From the NCBI RefSeq assembly GCF_900091625.1, contig NZ_FMIC01000002.1:1302001-1366000 (forward strand): a stretch of DNA of 64,000 bases, in the 5' to 3' direction. Shown here piece after piece: positions 39,311-47,243 of the stretch; the stretch's first letter is position 1; the number at the start of each line of letters is the position of its first letter. Origin of the DNA: Micromonospora peucetia (lineage in GTDB: Bacteria > Actinomycetota > Actinomycetes > Mycobacteriales > Micromonosporaceae). The position numbers and the translations under genes are program-made. A model generated the notes under the pieces. It worked only from the letters and a program-made list of their open reading frames with translations. It was not told the origin of the DNA and ran no database searches.

Positions 39311-39925
39311 TCAGGTCATGTTGGCGTACTGGGTCACGAACGCGGCCACCGCATCCGCGATGAGCTGCACCGCGATCGCGGCCAGCAGCAGACCGGCGAT
39401 CCGGGTCAGCACCTCGATCCCGCCGGGGCGCAGGATCTTGACGATCCCGCCGGAGAACCGGAGCACGAGCCAGACGGTCGCCATCACGGCCAGGATCGCG
39501 GCGGCGATGGCCGTGACGTCCGCCCCGCCGTCGGCCTGCTGGACGAAGAGCATGGTGGCCACGATGGCGCCGGGCCCGGCGAGCAACGGCGTACCCAGTG
39601 GGACCAGGGCGATGTTCGAGGTGGCCTGTTGGCTCGGGTCGTCGGCCTTGCCGGTCAGCAGCTCCAACGCCACCAGCACCAGCAGCAACCCGCCGGCGGC
39701 CTGCAACGCCGGCAGGTCCACGTGCAGGTAGTCGAGCAGTGTCTGTCCCGCCACCGCGAAGATCACGATCACGCCCAGCGCCAGGGCGACGGCCTGCCAG
39801 GCCGCCCGATGCCGGTCCCGGGCCGCCAGTGGGCCGGTCAGCGCCAGGAAGATGGGCATCATGCCCGGCGGGTCGACGATCACCAGCAGGGTCACGAAGA
39901 CCTCGCCGAACAGCTTGGCATCCAC
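39311..39925 (-). CDS. MarC/UPF0056-family membrane protein
   Basis: A 204-residue six-helix membrane protein. Family features: VFVTLLVIVDPPGMMPIFLALTG (the DP..PG..P motif in helix 1), GGLLLVLVALELLTG, and LVPLGTPLLAGPGAIVATML, the conserved central loop PL.P.GT.LLAGPG. MarC proteins were once linked to multiple antibiotic resistance, but their function is unproven. It stands between the RecB-like nuclease gene and the PHP phosphoesterase gene, both on the same strand; the 40-bp gaps allow a common transcript. Confidence 0.93.
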   Translation of the reverse strand: MDAKLFGEVFVTLLVIVDPPGMMPIFLALTGPLAARDRHRAAWQAVALALGVIVIFAVAGQTLLDYLHVDLPALQAAGGLLLVLVALELLTGKADDPSQQATSNIALVPLGTPLLAGPGAIVATMLFVQQADGGADVTAIAAAILAVMATVWLVLRFSGGIVKILRPGGIEVLTRIAGLLLAAIAVQLIADAVAAFVTQYANMT

Positions 39926-39965
39926 GTGATCAACGTAGCCGCGCCGCCGGATGCGGAAACATGGA

Positions 39966-40832
39966 TCAGCCGGAAGCGACCTCGGTCACCCCGCGCGCCT
40001 CGGCGACGATCCGCTCGTACGCCTCGGGGCCGGTGGTGAACGCGCCGAGCCGGACGGTCTTGTGGGTGCCGTGGAAGTCCGACGAGCCGGTCACCAGCAG
40101 GCCCAGCTCGCCGGCCAGGGCGCGGACGTGCGCCCGCTCGGCCGGGGAGTGGTCCTCGTGGTCGGCCTCCAGCCCCGCCAGCCCGGCCGCGGCCAGGTCG
40201 GCGATCAGCTCGTCGGGCACGATCCGCCCCCGCCGGGTGGCTCGGGGATGGGCGAAGACCGGCACGCCGCCCGCCGCGCGGACGAGCCGGATCGCGCGGA
40301 AGACGTCGATGTCCTCCTTGGGCAGCCGGTAGCGCTCGCCCAGCCAGTCCGGCCCGAACGCCTCCGTGGTGGTGGTCACCAGGCCGGCCCGGATCAGCGC
40401 CTGTGCGATGTGCGGCCGGCCCACGGTCCCGCCGCCCGCGCCGGTCAGGATCTCCGGCCAGCTCACGTCGACTCCGTCGGCCCGCAGCAGCGCCACGATC
40501 CGCTCGCCCCGTTCCTCCCGGGCGGCCCGCACCCGGGCCAGTTCCGCGACGAGTTCCGGGGCGTCCGGATCGAACAGGTACGCCAGCAGGTGCAGCGGCA
40601 GCGCCGGCTCCTCGCCGTACCACCGGCAGGAGAGCTCCGCGCCGCGGACCAGGCTGAGCCCGGCCGGCAACGCGTCCAGGGCCGGCGCCCAGCCGGCGGT
40701 GGTGTCGTGGTCGGTGATCGCCACGACGTCCAGCCCCGCCTCCGCCGCCGCCCGCACCAGCTCGGCCGGGCTTAGCGTGCCGTCGCTGGCGGTGGAGTGG
40801 GTGTGCAGGTCGATCCGTGGTGCCGCGCTCAT
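39966..40832 (-). CDS. PHP-domain phosphoesterase (YciV/RNase AM-like)
   Basis: A 288-residue trinuclear-metal phosphoesterase. Metal-binding motifs in order: IDLHTHSTASDGT (H-x-H), AITDHDTTAG, GAELSCR, FAHPRATRRG, and SSDFHG near the C-terminus. This set matches the TrpH/YciV group, one member of which acts in E. coli as a 5'-3' exonuclease on RNA (RNase AM) and 3',5'-bisphosphates. ATG 40832 is a clear start. Upstream lies the anti-sigma gene on the same strand across 48 bp. Confidence 0.92.
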   Translation of the reverse strand: MSAAPRIDLHTHSTASDGTLSPAELVRAAAEAGLDVVAITDHDTTAGWAPALDALPAGLSLVRGAELSCRWYGEEPALPLHLLAYLFDPDAPELVAELARVRAAREERGERIVALLRADGVDVSWPEILTGAGGGTVGRPHIAQALIRAGLVTTTTEAFGPDWLGERYRLPKEDIDVFRAIRLVRAAGGVPVFAHPRATRRGRIVPDELIADLAAAGLAGLEADHEDHSPAERAHVRALAGELGLLVTGSSDFHGTHKTVRLGAFTTGPEAYERIVAEARGVTEVASG

Positions 40833-40880
40833 CGCCCCGACGCTACCGGCCGGCCGGCCACCACCGGCGCGCGGGCGCCG

Positions 40881-42158
40881 TCAGGGACGATGGTCGTTGC
40901 CCACCGGCACCGGGCGGTCCCCGGCGGGCAGGCCGTTCACGGGCACGGACCGGGCCGCCTCGCCGTCGAGCACCCGGCTCACCTCGACCCGCACCAGGGC
41001 GCCGGCCGCGTCGGAGTAGTGGGCCGTTCCCTGCGGAGTCCAGGCCACCGGCCCGGCCAAGGGCGGACCGGCCGGGCGGGCCGTCGGCGTGGGGGCGAGC
41101 CGGTCCAGGTCGACCAGCAGCGCCCGGTCCTCCCGGCCTGCCTTCCCGTTGGCCAGGAGCCACCGCCCGTCGGCGGAGACCCCGCCGGGTCCGTCCTCGT
41201 TCAGCGTGGGCCCACAGGCCGTCCGCACCGGCGCGAGGTCCCGGGCCGGGTCGAGCAGGGCGACACAGGGCCGGCGGGGGGTGCCTGCGGAGACCAGCGC
41301 GACCACCAGTCCGTCGGGGCGGGCGCCGTAGACGTGCAGTGCCCGGTCGCCCACGCCGCGCGGCGGACCCGCTGCCGGGCGCCATAGGGCGTGACCGGAC
41401 CGGCCCGGGTCGGGGCGGATCAGGACGGTGTCCCCGGCGAAAGCGACCGGCACCGCGTCGGGCGACGCCGGGGTGCGGGCTGCGGCGACGACCTGCGTGC
41501 CGACGATGCCCGCGACGACCAGCTCCGTCCCCTCCCGCCAGGCCACCTGTCGACTGTCCGGGCTGAGGACGATCTCCCGCGCCCCGGCCAGGAGCAGGTG
41601 TGCCGCGCCCTGCGGCAGCACGATCCACAGCGAGCGGCCGGCCGCCGTCGGCGCGCCCACCACCGCCCAGCCGGCCCCGTCCGGCAGCCGCTGCGCACGC
41701 TCGGCGGCCGGGCCCACGTCGGGCAGGGCCAGCCGCAGCCCGCCGGCGGTGACCAGCACGTCGTCGAGGATGAGGTCCACCTCGCCCCGACCCAGGTCGG
41801 CCCGCGGGGCGGCCGACAGGTGCGGGGCCGGGCCCGGCAGCGGCGAGGCGTACGGGTCACCGAGCACCACGGTGGGATGGGTGGGTGGTCCGGGCTGCTG
41901 CCCCAACTGCGCCATCCCGGCGCTTACCGTCACGGTGGCCACCGCGGCGAGGGCCACCCCGGCCAGCATCTGCCGGCGCCGGGCGCGGTCGGCCCGCCGG
42001 ATCGCCAGTCCCGCCGGGTCGGCGACGAACGGACGCGCGACGGCCACCCGGCGGGTGAACGCCTCCCGTACCGCCTGCTCCAGCTCGTCCTCGGTCACGG
42101 CGAATGGACGCGTCGGGCCGCCGGTCCGGTTGTCGTCACGGCCGGCCGGAGGGCTCAC
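40881..42158 (-). CDS. Membrane anti-sigma-type protein with beta-propeller-like outside domain
   Basis: A 425-residue protein encoded directly after an ECF sigma gene (GTGA overlap at 42155-42158). Residues ~20-60 (TEDELEQAVREAFTRRV) form a short cytoplasmic part, followed by one membrane helix (MLAGVALAAVATVTVSAGMAQL). The outside ~330 residues contain repeating segments such as GGLRLALPDVG, SRQVAWREGTELVVAG, DGRWLLANG and VAWTPQGTAHYSD, suggestive of a WD40/TolB-like propeller. The arrangement suggests a regulator that holds the sigma factor until an extracellular cue. No zinc-binding HxxxCxxC motif is seen, so it is not a classical ZAS-type anti-sigma factor. Confidence 0.78.
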   Translation of the reverse strand: MSPPAGRDDNRTGGPTRPFAVTEDELEQAVREAFTRRVAVARPFVADPAGLAIRRADRARRRQMLAGVALAAVATVTVSAGMAQLGQQPGPPTHPTVVLGDPYASPLPGPAPHLSAAPRADLGRGEVDLILDDVLVTAGGLRLALPDVGPAAERAQRLPDGAGWAVVGAPTAAGRSLWIVLPQGAAHLLLAGAREIVLSPDSRQVAWREGTELVVAGIVGTQVVAAARTPASPDAVPVAFAGDTVLIRPDPGRSGHALWRPAAGPPRGVGDRALHVYGARPDGLVVALVSAGTPRRPCVALLDPARDLAPVRTACGPTLNEDGPGGVSADGRWLLANGKAGREDRALLVDLDRLAPTPTARPAGPPLAGPVAWTPQGTAHYSDAAGALVRVEVSRVLDGEAARSVPVNGLPAGDRPVPVGNDHRP

Positions 42159-43327
42159 CGGTGTTCTCCGGCGCCGGTGCCGGCCGGTACGCCCGGGCAG
42201 GCGGCCTGCCGGCCGCGTTGCTCGTCGCGAGCGGCACGCACCGCCGGCCCGGCGCCGGCCCGCGCCCCTGAGGCCACGGGCACCGGATCACCCTCCGGCT
42301 CGGCAGCCGGCGTGGGACGCCCGGTGTCCGGCGCGGAGAGCCCGGCGGCCTGCGCCGGGAGCGCGGTGGCGGGGTCGCCTGGGACGGCGGTGGTGGCACC
42401 CGGCCCACCCGGGACGGCGGGAGTGGCGCTGCCAGTCCTGCTTGCGGCGACCGGCGGTACGGCGTTCGCCGCCGCGACCACGGCCGCCGCGTCCGCGCCC
42501 ACCACCATCGTCGGCGCCCCGTAGGCCGCCGACGGTCGGACCGGTGCGCCGCCGGGGGTGAGGGCGGACCGGTCCGTGCCGCCGCGGACGGGGACGGACC
42601 GGTCCGCGCCGCCGCGGACGGGGACGGACCGGTCCGCGCCGCCGTGGACGGGGACGGACCGGTCCGCGCCGCCGTGGACGGGGGCGGACCGGTCCGCGCC
42701 GCCGTGGACGGGGGCACCGCCGTGGGCAGGGGCACCGCCGTGGGCAGGGGCACCGCCGTGGGCGGGGGCGGGCTGGCCGGTGTCGTCGCGCTGCCGGGCC
42801 GGGGTCGGGTCGGCGCCGGCCGGCAGGTCGAAGGCTGCCTCGGCGCCCATCCGGCGGCGCAGGGTGCCCAGGGCGCGCGAGGTCTGGCTCTTGACCGTGC
42901 CCGGCGAGATGTTGAGCAGGGCGGCGGTCTGCGCCTCGGACATGTCCTCGTAGAAGCGCAGCACGAGCACCGCCCGCTGCCGGCTGGGCAGCGCGCTCAG
43001 GTGGCGCCAGAGCAGGTCCCGGTCGAGCTGCTGCTCGATCTCGTCGACGCCGGCCCGCTCCGGCAGCACTTCCGTGGGGCGTTCACCGTGCCAGCGCCGG
43101 CGCCACCAACTGGTCGAGGTGTTGATCATGACCCGGCGGGCGTACGGCTCGATCGCCTCGATCCCGCCGAGCCGCTTCCAGGCCAGGTACGTCTTGGTCA
43201 ACGCGGTCTGCAGCAGGTCCTCGGCGGTGGCCCAGTCCCCGCTGAGGAGGTAGGCGGTGCGCAGCAGGGCGCTGGAGCGGGCCGCGACGAAGTCGCGGAA
43301 CTCCTCCTCCAAAGGATCCCTGCTCAC
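42155..43327 (-). CDS. SigE-family ECF sigma factor with repeat-rich C-terminal tail
   Basis: A 390-residue protein. Residues 1-~175 form a normal ECF sigma factor: region 2 (EEEFRDFVAARSSALLRTAYLLSGDWATAEDLLQTALTKTYLAWKRL) and region 4 (LPSRQRAVLVLRFYEDMSEAQTAALLNISPGTVKSQTSRALGTLRRRMG). The remaining ~210 residues are a low-complexity tail beginning with four HGGAPA-type hexapeptides and five decapeptides of the form PV(H/R)GGADRS(A/V), then Ala/Gly/Pro-rich sequence. Most sigma factors of this class lack any tail. GTG 43327 has GGAGGTG upstream. It is coupled by GTGA to the downstream membrane regulator. Confidence 0.88.
   Translation of the reverse strand: MSRDPLEEEFRDFVAARSSALLRTAYLLSGDWATAEDLLQTALTKTYLAWKRLGGIEAIEPYARRVMINTSTSWWRRRWHGERPTEVLPERAGVDEIEQQLDRDLLWRHLSALPSRQRAVLVLRFYEDMSEAQTAALLNISPGTVKSQTSRALGTLRRRMGAEAAFDLPAGADPTPARQRDDTGQPAPAHGGAPAHGGAPAHGGAPVHGGADRSAPVHGGADRSVPVHGGADRSVPVRGGADRSVPVRGGTDRSALTPGGAPVRPSAAYGAPTMVVGADAAAVVAAANAVPPVAASRTGSATPAVPGGPGATTAVPGDPATALPAQAAGLSAPDTGRPTPAAEPEGDPVPVASGARAGAGPAVRAARDEQRGRQAACPGVPAGTGAGEHR
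42571..42774. repeat. In-gene tandem repeats: five 30-bp and three 18-bp units
   Basis: 30-bp units (GGTCCGCGCCGCCG(C/T)GGACG...) start at 42571, 42601, 42631, 42661 and 42691; the last merges into 18-bp units (CGTGGGCAGGGGCACCGC) at 42721, 42739 and 42757. They keep the reading frame of the sigma factor tail (10 and 6 codons), so copy number could change without breaking the gene. Confidence 0.85.
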
Positions 43328-43432
43328 CACCGGCCACCTCCGCACCCTGTTCCCCTGGCAGGTTGCCATGCCCGAAGTGGTCAGGTCGACGGCGAACGGT
43401 GCGCAGTTCCTCCGATGTTCGGTCGAAAAGTT

Positions 43433-44308
43433 TCACGCCCCGTCGTCGGCCTTGGCCTCGTCGGCCTCCTTGCCCAGCCGTGCCTCGACCGCCTGCGGCT
43501 CGTACATCTCCTCGACGACACGCAGGTAGAGCTCGTTCGGGTTGGGCAGGTTCTTGATCTCGCGCAGCGCCTGCTCCTGACCGGCGGACTCCAGCACGAA
43601 CGTGCCGTAGTTGAGCGCCCGCCCGGTCGGGGTCTGTTCGTATTTCATGTCGGTGACCCGGACCAGCGGCATCATCGCGACCCGCCGGGTGATGATGCCG
43701 TTGACCACCATCACCCGCTTGTTGGTCAGGATGAAGCGGTCGTACCACCAGTCGGCGACCTTCCAGGCCACCCACCCCATCACGGCGAACCAGAGCAGCA
43801 CCGCGATCGTGGTGAGCGCGCCCACGTCCTGCCCGGCGAGGAAGCCGGAAAGGTAGCCGAGCACGAAGGTGGCCGCGATGCCGACCAGCAGCGGGGTGGT
43901 GAGGTGGATCCAGTGCCGCTTCCACTCGCCCCGGTAGCGCTCGGTCGGGAAGAGGTAGCGCGCCACCAGCGAGCTGGGCTCGTCCTCCAGCGGCAGCACC
44001 CGGCGCGGCGCCATGCCGGCGGCGTCGGCCCGCAGGCCGGCCAGCTCGTCCTCGGAGATCTGCGGGGGCTGGTAGCCGGCCTCCGGGTCACGGACCCAGG
44101 CCCGGCCGGACCGGCCCTCCCCGGCGTACGCCGGGCCGTCGCCGAAGCCGACGTCGTCCGAAAGGGAGGGGCCGTCGGAGAGGCCTGGACCGGTGCCGTA
44201 GCCCGGCCCGTCGTCGGGGCCGACTCGGGGGATCGGCTCCGTGTCTTGCTCCCGGCGCTCCCGATCGGGGTCGTCGGGATCGAAGGGTGGACCGGAGGGG
44301 TTACCCAT
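43433..44308 (-). CDS. Bacterial PH-domain membrane protein
   Basis: A 291-residue protein. The first ~110 residues are acidic/Gly/Pro-rich and disordered (FDPDDPDRERREQDTEPIPR). Two adjacent membrane helices follow (LTTPLLVGIAATFVLGYLSGFLAG and TTIAVLLWFAVMGWVAWKVADWWYDRF), then a bacterial PH (bPH2) domain: FILTNKRVMVVNGIITRRVAMMPLVRVTDMKYEQTPTGRALNYGTFVLESAGQEQAL. The end is acidic. The FILTNKRV...G......P...V.D.. pattern is the bPH2 signature. Function unknown; lipid or protein binding at the membrane is possible. Encoded next to a 52-residue membrane protein gene across a 6-bp gap. Confidence 0.88.
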   Translation of the reverse strand: MGNPSGPPFDPDDPDRERREQDTEPIPRVGPDDGPGYGTGPGLSDGPSLSDDVGFGDGPAYAGEGRSGRAWVRDPEAGYQPPQISEDELAGLRADAAGMAPRRVLPLEDEPSSLVARYLFPTERYRGEWKRHWIHLTTPLLVGIAATFVLGYLSGFLAGQDVGALTTIAVLLWFAVMGWVAWKVADWWYDRFILTNKRVMVVNGIITRRVAMMPLVRVTDMKYEQTPTGRALNYGTFVLESAGQEQALREIKNLPNPNELYLRVVEEMYEPQAVEARLGKEADEAKADDGA

Positions 44309-44314
44309 CGGCGG

Positions 44315-44473
44315 CTAGGCGACGAGGCTGGTGAAGAAGTCGCCGAACCCCTGGGCGATGTCCATGATCCCGCCGCCCAGCGACTTGAACACGTCCGCCG
44401 CAGAATTTGGCCGATAGGCGACGAAGAAGATCAAGAATGCGATTCCGGCCCAGGTGAGGACCTTCTTGACCAT
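44315..44473 (-). CDS. 52-residue single-helix membrane protein
   Basis: MVKKVLTWAGIAFLIFFVAY, then RPNSAADVFKSLGGGIMDIAQGFGDFFTSLVA and stop. It has a basic start, one membrane helix and an amphipathic tail. The codon pattern and well-formed start (ATG 44473 with upstream CGAGAGGAT) make it a likely real gene despite its size. It ends 6 bp before the PH-domain gene on the same strand, so the two are probably one operon and may act together. The protein type is widespread in actinomycetes without known function. Confidence 0.75.
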   Translation of the reverse strand: MVKKVLTWAGIAFLIFFVAYRPNSAADVFKSLGGGIMDIAQGFGDFFTSLVA

Positions 44474-44624
44474 GGCGGGCCATCCTCTCGCGCGGCGCCG
44501 GGTCCCATTACCGCAGCGGTACCCAGAGTATCAGTGTGGTGTCGTACAGTGAATATCTGCGTCCGTTCTCCGACATTCCGGAAGACCTGTCAAGCTCTGG
44601 AGCCCTGTCAGGCCCCGGAGCACG

Positions 44625-45326
44625 TCAAGCCTTTCCGTGCAGATACGGAGACGGTGCGCCGTACACGAGCTCGGGCGGTGTCCACTCGGTCAGGTCGTGC
44701 AGCACGACATCTTCCGCGAGCAGGTGACCCGCACTCGCCGGCCAGGCTATCGCATGGAGCCACAATCCCCGAGCCTCGCCGGCGTACGCGCTTCGATCTG
44801 TCGGCGAGTTCACGAGCCACAGTGGAGTGGGATGGCCGGCCACCCTGATCCTGGCCTGCCCGACGTGCTCCGGATGCCCCGGCCCGGGGTCGGTCAACGC
44901 CTGGGCGAGTTCCGGGCCCGGATCCGGGCCGGCCAGCCCCGCGAACCGGGTGCCCAGGCCCACCCCCGGCTCCTCGGCCACGAAGAGCAGATCCGCGGGG
45001 CCACCGCCGAGCGGCTCCGGCCCGGCGCAGGCCACCGCCGTGGCACGCACCCCGGTGCGGTCGTCGCCGGCGTACGCCACGCCGGTCATCGTCCAGCCCG
45101 TCGGCAGCGGCCACGGGCACCACAGCGGCGTCGCCGGCCGGCGCGGCGGCTCGGCGGCAGCGGTGATCCGCTCCACCACGCTGGCCACGATGCCGGCGCC
45201 GATGTGCTCCGGCACGTGCAGCGGGGCAACCGGGCCGCAGTCCAGGCAGCGCGACTCGGTGTGCATCAGGTCCGGCGCCCGCACCGGTCCACCACATTTA
45301 GGGCAACTCACCGCGACACTCACCAT
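44625..45326 (-). CDS. DUF6758-like protein with N-terminal zinc ribbon
   Basis: A 233-residue protein. It opens VSVAVSCPKCGGPVRAPDLMHTESRCLDCGPVAPLH, two CxxC pairs forming a zinc ribbon, followed by a globular region containing PWPLPTGWTMTGVAYAGDD, DLLFVAEEPGVGLGTRFAGL and HPTPLWLVNSPTDRSAYAGEARGLWLHAIAWPASAGHLLAEDVVLHDL. This pattern belongs to an actinobacterial family without assigned function. ATG 45326 is chosen since the conserved ribbon starts right after it; the frame extends further upstream without protein character. Confidence 0.8.
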   Translation of the reverse strand: MVSVAVSCPKCGGPVRAPDLMHTESRCLDCGPVAPLHVPEHIGAGIVASVVERITAAAEPPRRPATPLWCPWPLPTGWTMTGVAYAGDDRTGVRATAVACAGPEPLGGGPADLLFVAEEPGVGLGTRFAGLAGPDPGPELAQALTDPGPGHPEHVGQARIRVAGHPTPLWLVNSPTDRSAYAGEARGLWLHAIAWPASAGHLLAEDVVLHDLTEWTPPELVYGAPSPYLHGKA

Positions 45327-45434
45327 CCCACCGTCGCCCCGCCGCGCCGCCCCGTCAAGTGGAGCGCCGGTTTCGGTGCCGTCGGACAACACCCGGACCG
45401 AGGCCGGCCAGCCGGACGAGCCCGGCCGGGCCGG

Positions 45435-46064
45435 TCAGGCCGGCAGCGGCCCGGCGTGCGTACGGATCCAGGCGTGCATGGCGATGCCGCTGGCCACGCC
45501 GGCGTTGATCGACCGGGTGGAGCCGTACTGGGCGATGGAGAACAACTGGCCGCAGGCGGCACGCGCCGGGTCGGACAGCCCCGGGCCCTCCTGCCCGAAC
45601 AGCAGTACGCAGCGCCGCGGCAGGGTGGTGGTCTCCAGCGGACGGGACCCGGGCAGGTTGTCGATGCCGACGACCGGCAGCTCCCGCCCGGCCGCCCAGG
45701 CGACGAACTCCTCGATGGTCTCGTGGTGGCGGACGTGCTGGTAGCGGTCGGTCACCATGGCTCCGCGCCGATTCCACCGCCGGCGGCCCACGACGTGCAC
45801 CTCGGCGGCGAGGAAGGCGTTGGCGTTGCGGACGACCGTGCCGATGTTGAAGTCGTGCTGCCAGTTCTCGATCGCCACGTGGAAGTCATGCCGGCGCCGG
45901 TCCAGGTCGGCCACCACGGCCTCGCGCCGCCAGTAGCGGTACCGGTCGACGACGTTGCGCCGGTCGCCCTCGGCGAGCAGCTCCGGGTCGTACCGCGGGT
46001 CGTCCGGCGGGTCCCCGGGCCACGGTCCCACGCCGACGTCGAGCTGGTCTCCGGTCACGGTCAC
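45435..46064 (-). CDS. SpoU/TrmH-family RNA 2'-O-methyltransferase
   Basis: A 209-residue SPOUT enzyme that methylates ribose in tRNA or rRNA. The three SpoU motifs are clear: VAIENWQHDFNIGTVVRNANAF (motif 1, with N and R), CVLLFGQEGPGLSD (motif 2, G-x-E-x-x-G-(L/I)) and FSIAQYGSTRSINAGVASGIAMHAW (motif 3). There is no long N-terminal extension, so it is a minimal TrmH-like enzyme. GTG 46064 is the start of the coherent frame. The target nucleotide cannot be predicted. Confidence 0.92.
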   Translation of the reverse strand: MTVTGDQLDVGVGPWPGDPPDDPRYDPELLAEGDRRNVVDRYRYWRREAVVADLDRRRHDFHVAIENWQHDFNIGTVVRNANAFLAAEVHVVGRRRWNRRGAMVTDRYQHVRHHETIEEFVAWAAGRELPVVGIDNLPGSRPLETTTLPRRCVLLFGQEGPGLSDPARAACGQLFSIAQYGSTRSINAGVASGIAMHAWIRTHAGPLPA

Positions 46065-46137
46065 GCAGGGTACGGCCCGCAGATCCCGCCCTGGGCCGCG
46101 ACCCCGGCCGGGCCCGGTGCGGGCGGAACGGGGCGGC

Positions 46138-46644
46138 TCAGCACAGCCCCAACGCGCCACCGAGCCGGTCGAGGAGGTGGCGGTCGGCGGGGGCCGGCGG
46201 CAGCCCGGGGGCACCGACCGTCGCCGCCCGGCAGACCCGGGCCGCGACCGACTGCACCCACTGCCGGTAGGCGGCCGAGTCGGCGGGATCTGCCCGGCGT
46301 CGCAGCACCCGGGTCGCGACCCGGCAGGCGGCGAACAGGTCCACCACGTCGGCGGGGAGGGCGCCGGGGCCGGCTGCCCCGTCGTGCCGGGCGTAGATGG
46401 TGGCGACCACCGCGCGTACGAGATCGCTGTCGAAGGCCCGACCGGCGGCGACCGCGTCCAGGCCGGCGAGCCCGGCGTCGACTCCCGGGTGGGGCCGCCC
46501 GGGGCCGGGCGCGGCGGCGGCCACGATCACCCGGCCGGGCAGGCTGGTCAGCAGATCCCACTCGGCGGCGGAGTAGACGGCGGTGGTCAGCGGTGCGGCG
46601 CGGCGGCCGGCAGAGGACGGCTCTCCGGCGACGGAGTGGCTCAT
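46138..46644 (-). CDS. Hypothetical protein
   Basis: A 168-residue, Ala/Arg-rich soluble protein. ATG 46644 is preceded by GGAGGTC at a good distance. Visible segments: YSAAEWDLLTSLPGRVIVAAAAPGPG, LAGLDAVAAGRAFDSDLVRAVVATIY, and QWVQSVAARVCRAATVGAPGL. The length and helical character resemble small actinobacterial hypothetical proteins with an 'AEW..L...PG.V..AA' start. It lies between the MaoC gene (upstream, same strand, separated by a hairpin) and the SpoU methyltransferase gene. No function is suggested. Confidence 0.7.
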   Translation of the reverse strand: MSHSVAGEPSSAGRRAAPLTTAVYSAAEWDLLTSLPGRVIVAAAAPGPGRPHPGVDAGLAGLDAVAAGRAFDSDLVRAVVATIYARHDGAAGPGALPADVVDLFAACRVATRVLRRRADPADSAAYRQWVQSVAARVCRAATVGAPGLPPAPADRHLLDRLGGALGLC

Positions 46645-46684
46645 GGGGACCTCCGGCGCCAGCATATGCCCCGGATGGGAAAAA

Positions 46685-46722
46685 GGGCCCCTACCACCCG
46701 GAACCCGGATGAGAAGGGGCCC
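46685..46722 (-). terminator. Hairpin after the MaoC-like gene
   Basis: GGGCCCCT (46685-46692) pairs with AGGGGCCC (46715-46722), and a run of A on the plus strand (46680-46684) gives a U-run on the minus-strand transcript. It lies 6 bp past the stop of the MaoC gene and has the features of an intrinsic terminator. Confidence 0.8.
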
Positions 46723-46727
46723 GTCGG

Positions 46728-47243
46728 TCAGCGCGGCTCGGGAAAGCTCGGCCGTTCCGGGTCGACGCCCTCGGGCACCGTCGTCGCCGCGCACTCCTTC
46801 TTCGGGACCATCACCCGGCGGCGGAAGACGCACACCATGGTGCCGTCCTGGTTGTAGCCCCGGGTCTCGACGGAAACCACGCCCCGGTCGGGCTTGGAGG
46901 CCGACTCGCGCTTGTCCAGCACGGTGGTCTCGCCGTAGATCGTGTCGCCGTGGAAGGTCGGCGCCACGTGCCGCAGGGACTCGACCTCGAGGTTCGCGAT
47001 GGCCTTGCCGCTGACGTCGGGCACCGACATGCCCAGCAGCAGCGAGTAGATGTAGTTGCCGACCACCACGTTGCGCTTGAACTGGCTCGCCGTCTGAGCG
47101 TAGTGCGCGTCCATGTGCAGCGGATGGTGGTTCATGGTGAGCAGGCAGAAGAGGTGGTCGTCGTACTCGGTGACGGTCTTTCCGGGCCAGTGCCGGTAGA
47201 CCGCGCCGACCTCGAACTCCTCGTAGTAACGGCCGAACTGCAT
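46728..47243 (-). CDS. MaoC-family dehydratase, mesaconyl-CoA hydratase-like
   Basis: A 171-residue hot-dog-fold hydratase. MQFGRYYEEFEVGAVYRHWPGKTVTEYDDHLFCLLTMNHHPLHMDAHYA contains the MaoC catalytic Asp/His pair (NHHPLHMD), followed by VVVGNYIYSLLLGMSV and HGDTIYGETTVLDKR. This closely resembles the single-domain MaoC protein encoded beside crotonyl-CoA carboxylase in Streptomyces, thought to hydrate mesaconyl-C1/C4-CoA in the ethylmalonyl-CoA pathway. Within this window an acyl-CoA dehydrogenase (52613-53809) and a CitE-like lyase (56193-57149) could be partners. The pathway role is inferred. Confidence 0.85.
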   Translation of the reverse strand: MQFGRYYEEFEVGAVYRHWPGKTVTEYDDHLFCLLTMNHHPLHMDAHYAQTASQFKRNVVVGNYIYSLLLGMSVPDVSGKAIANLEVESLRHVAPTFHGDTIYGETTVLDKRESASKPDRGVVSVETRGYNQDGTMVCVFRRRVMVPKKECAATTVPEGVDPERPSFPEPR

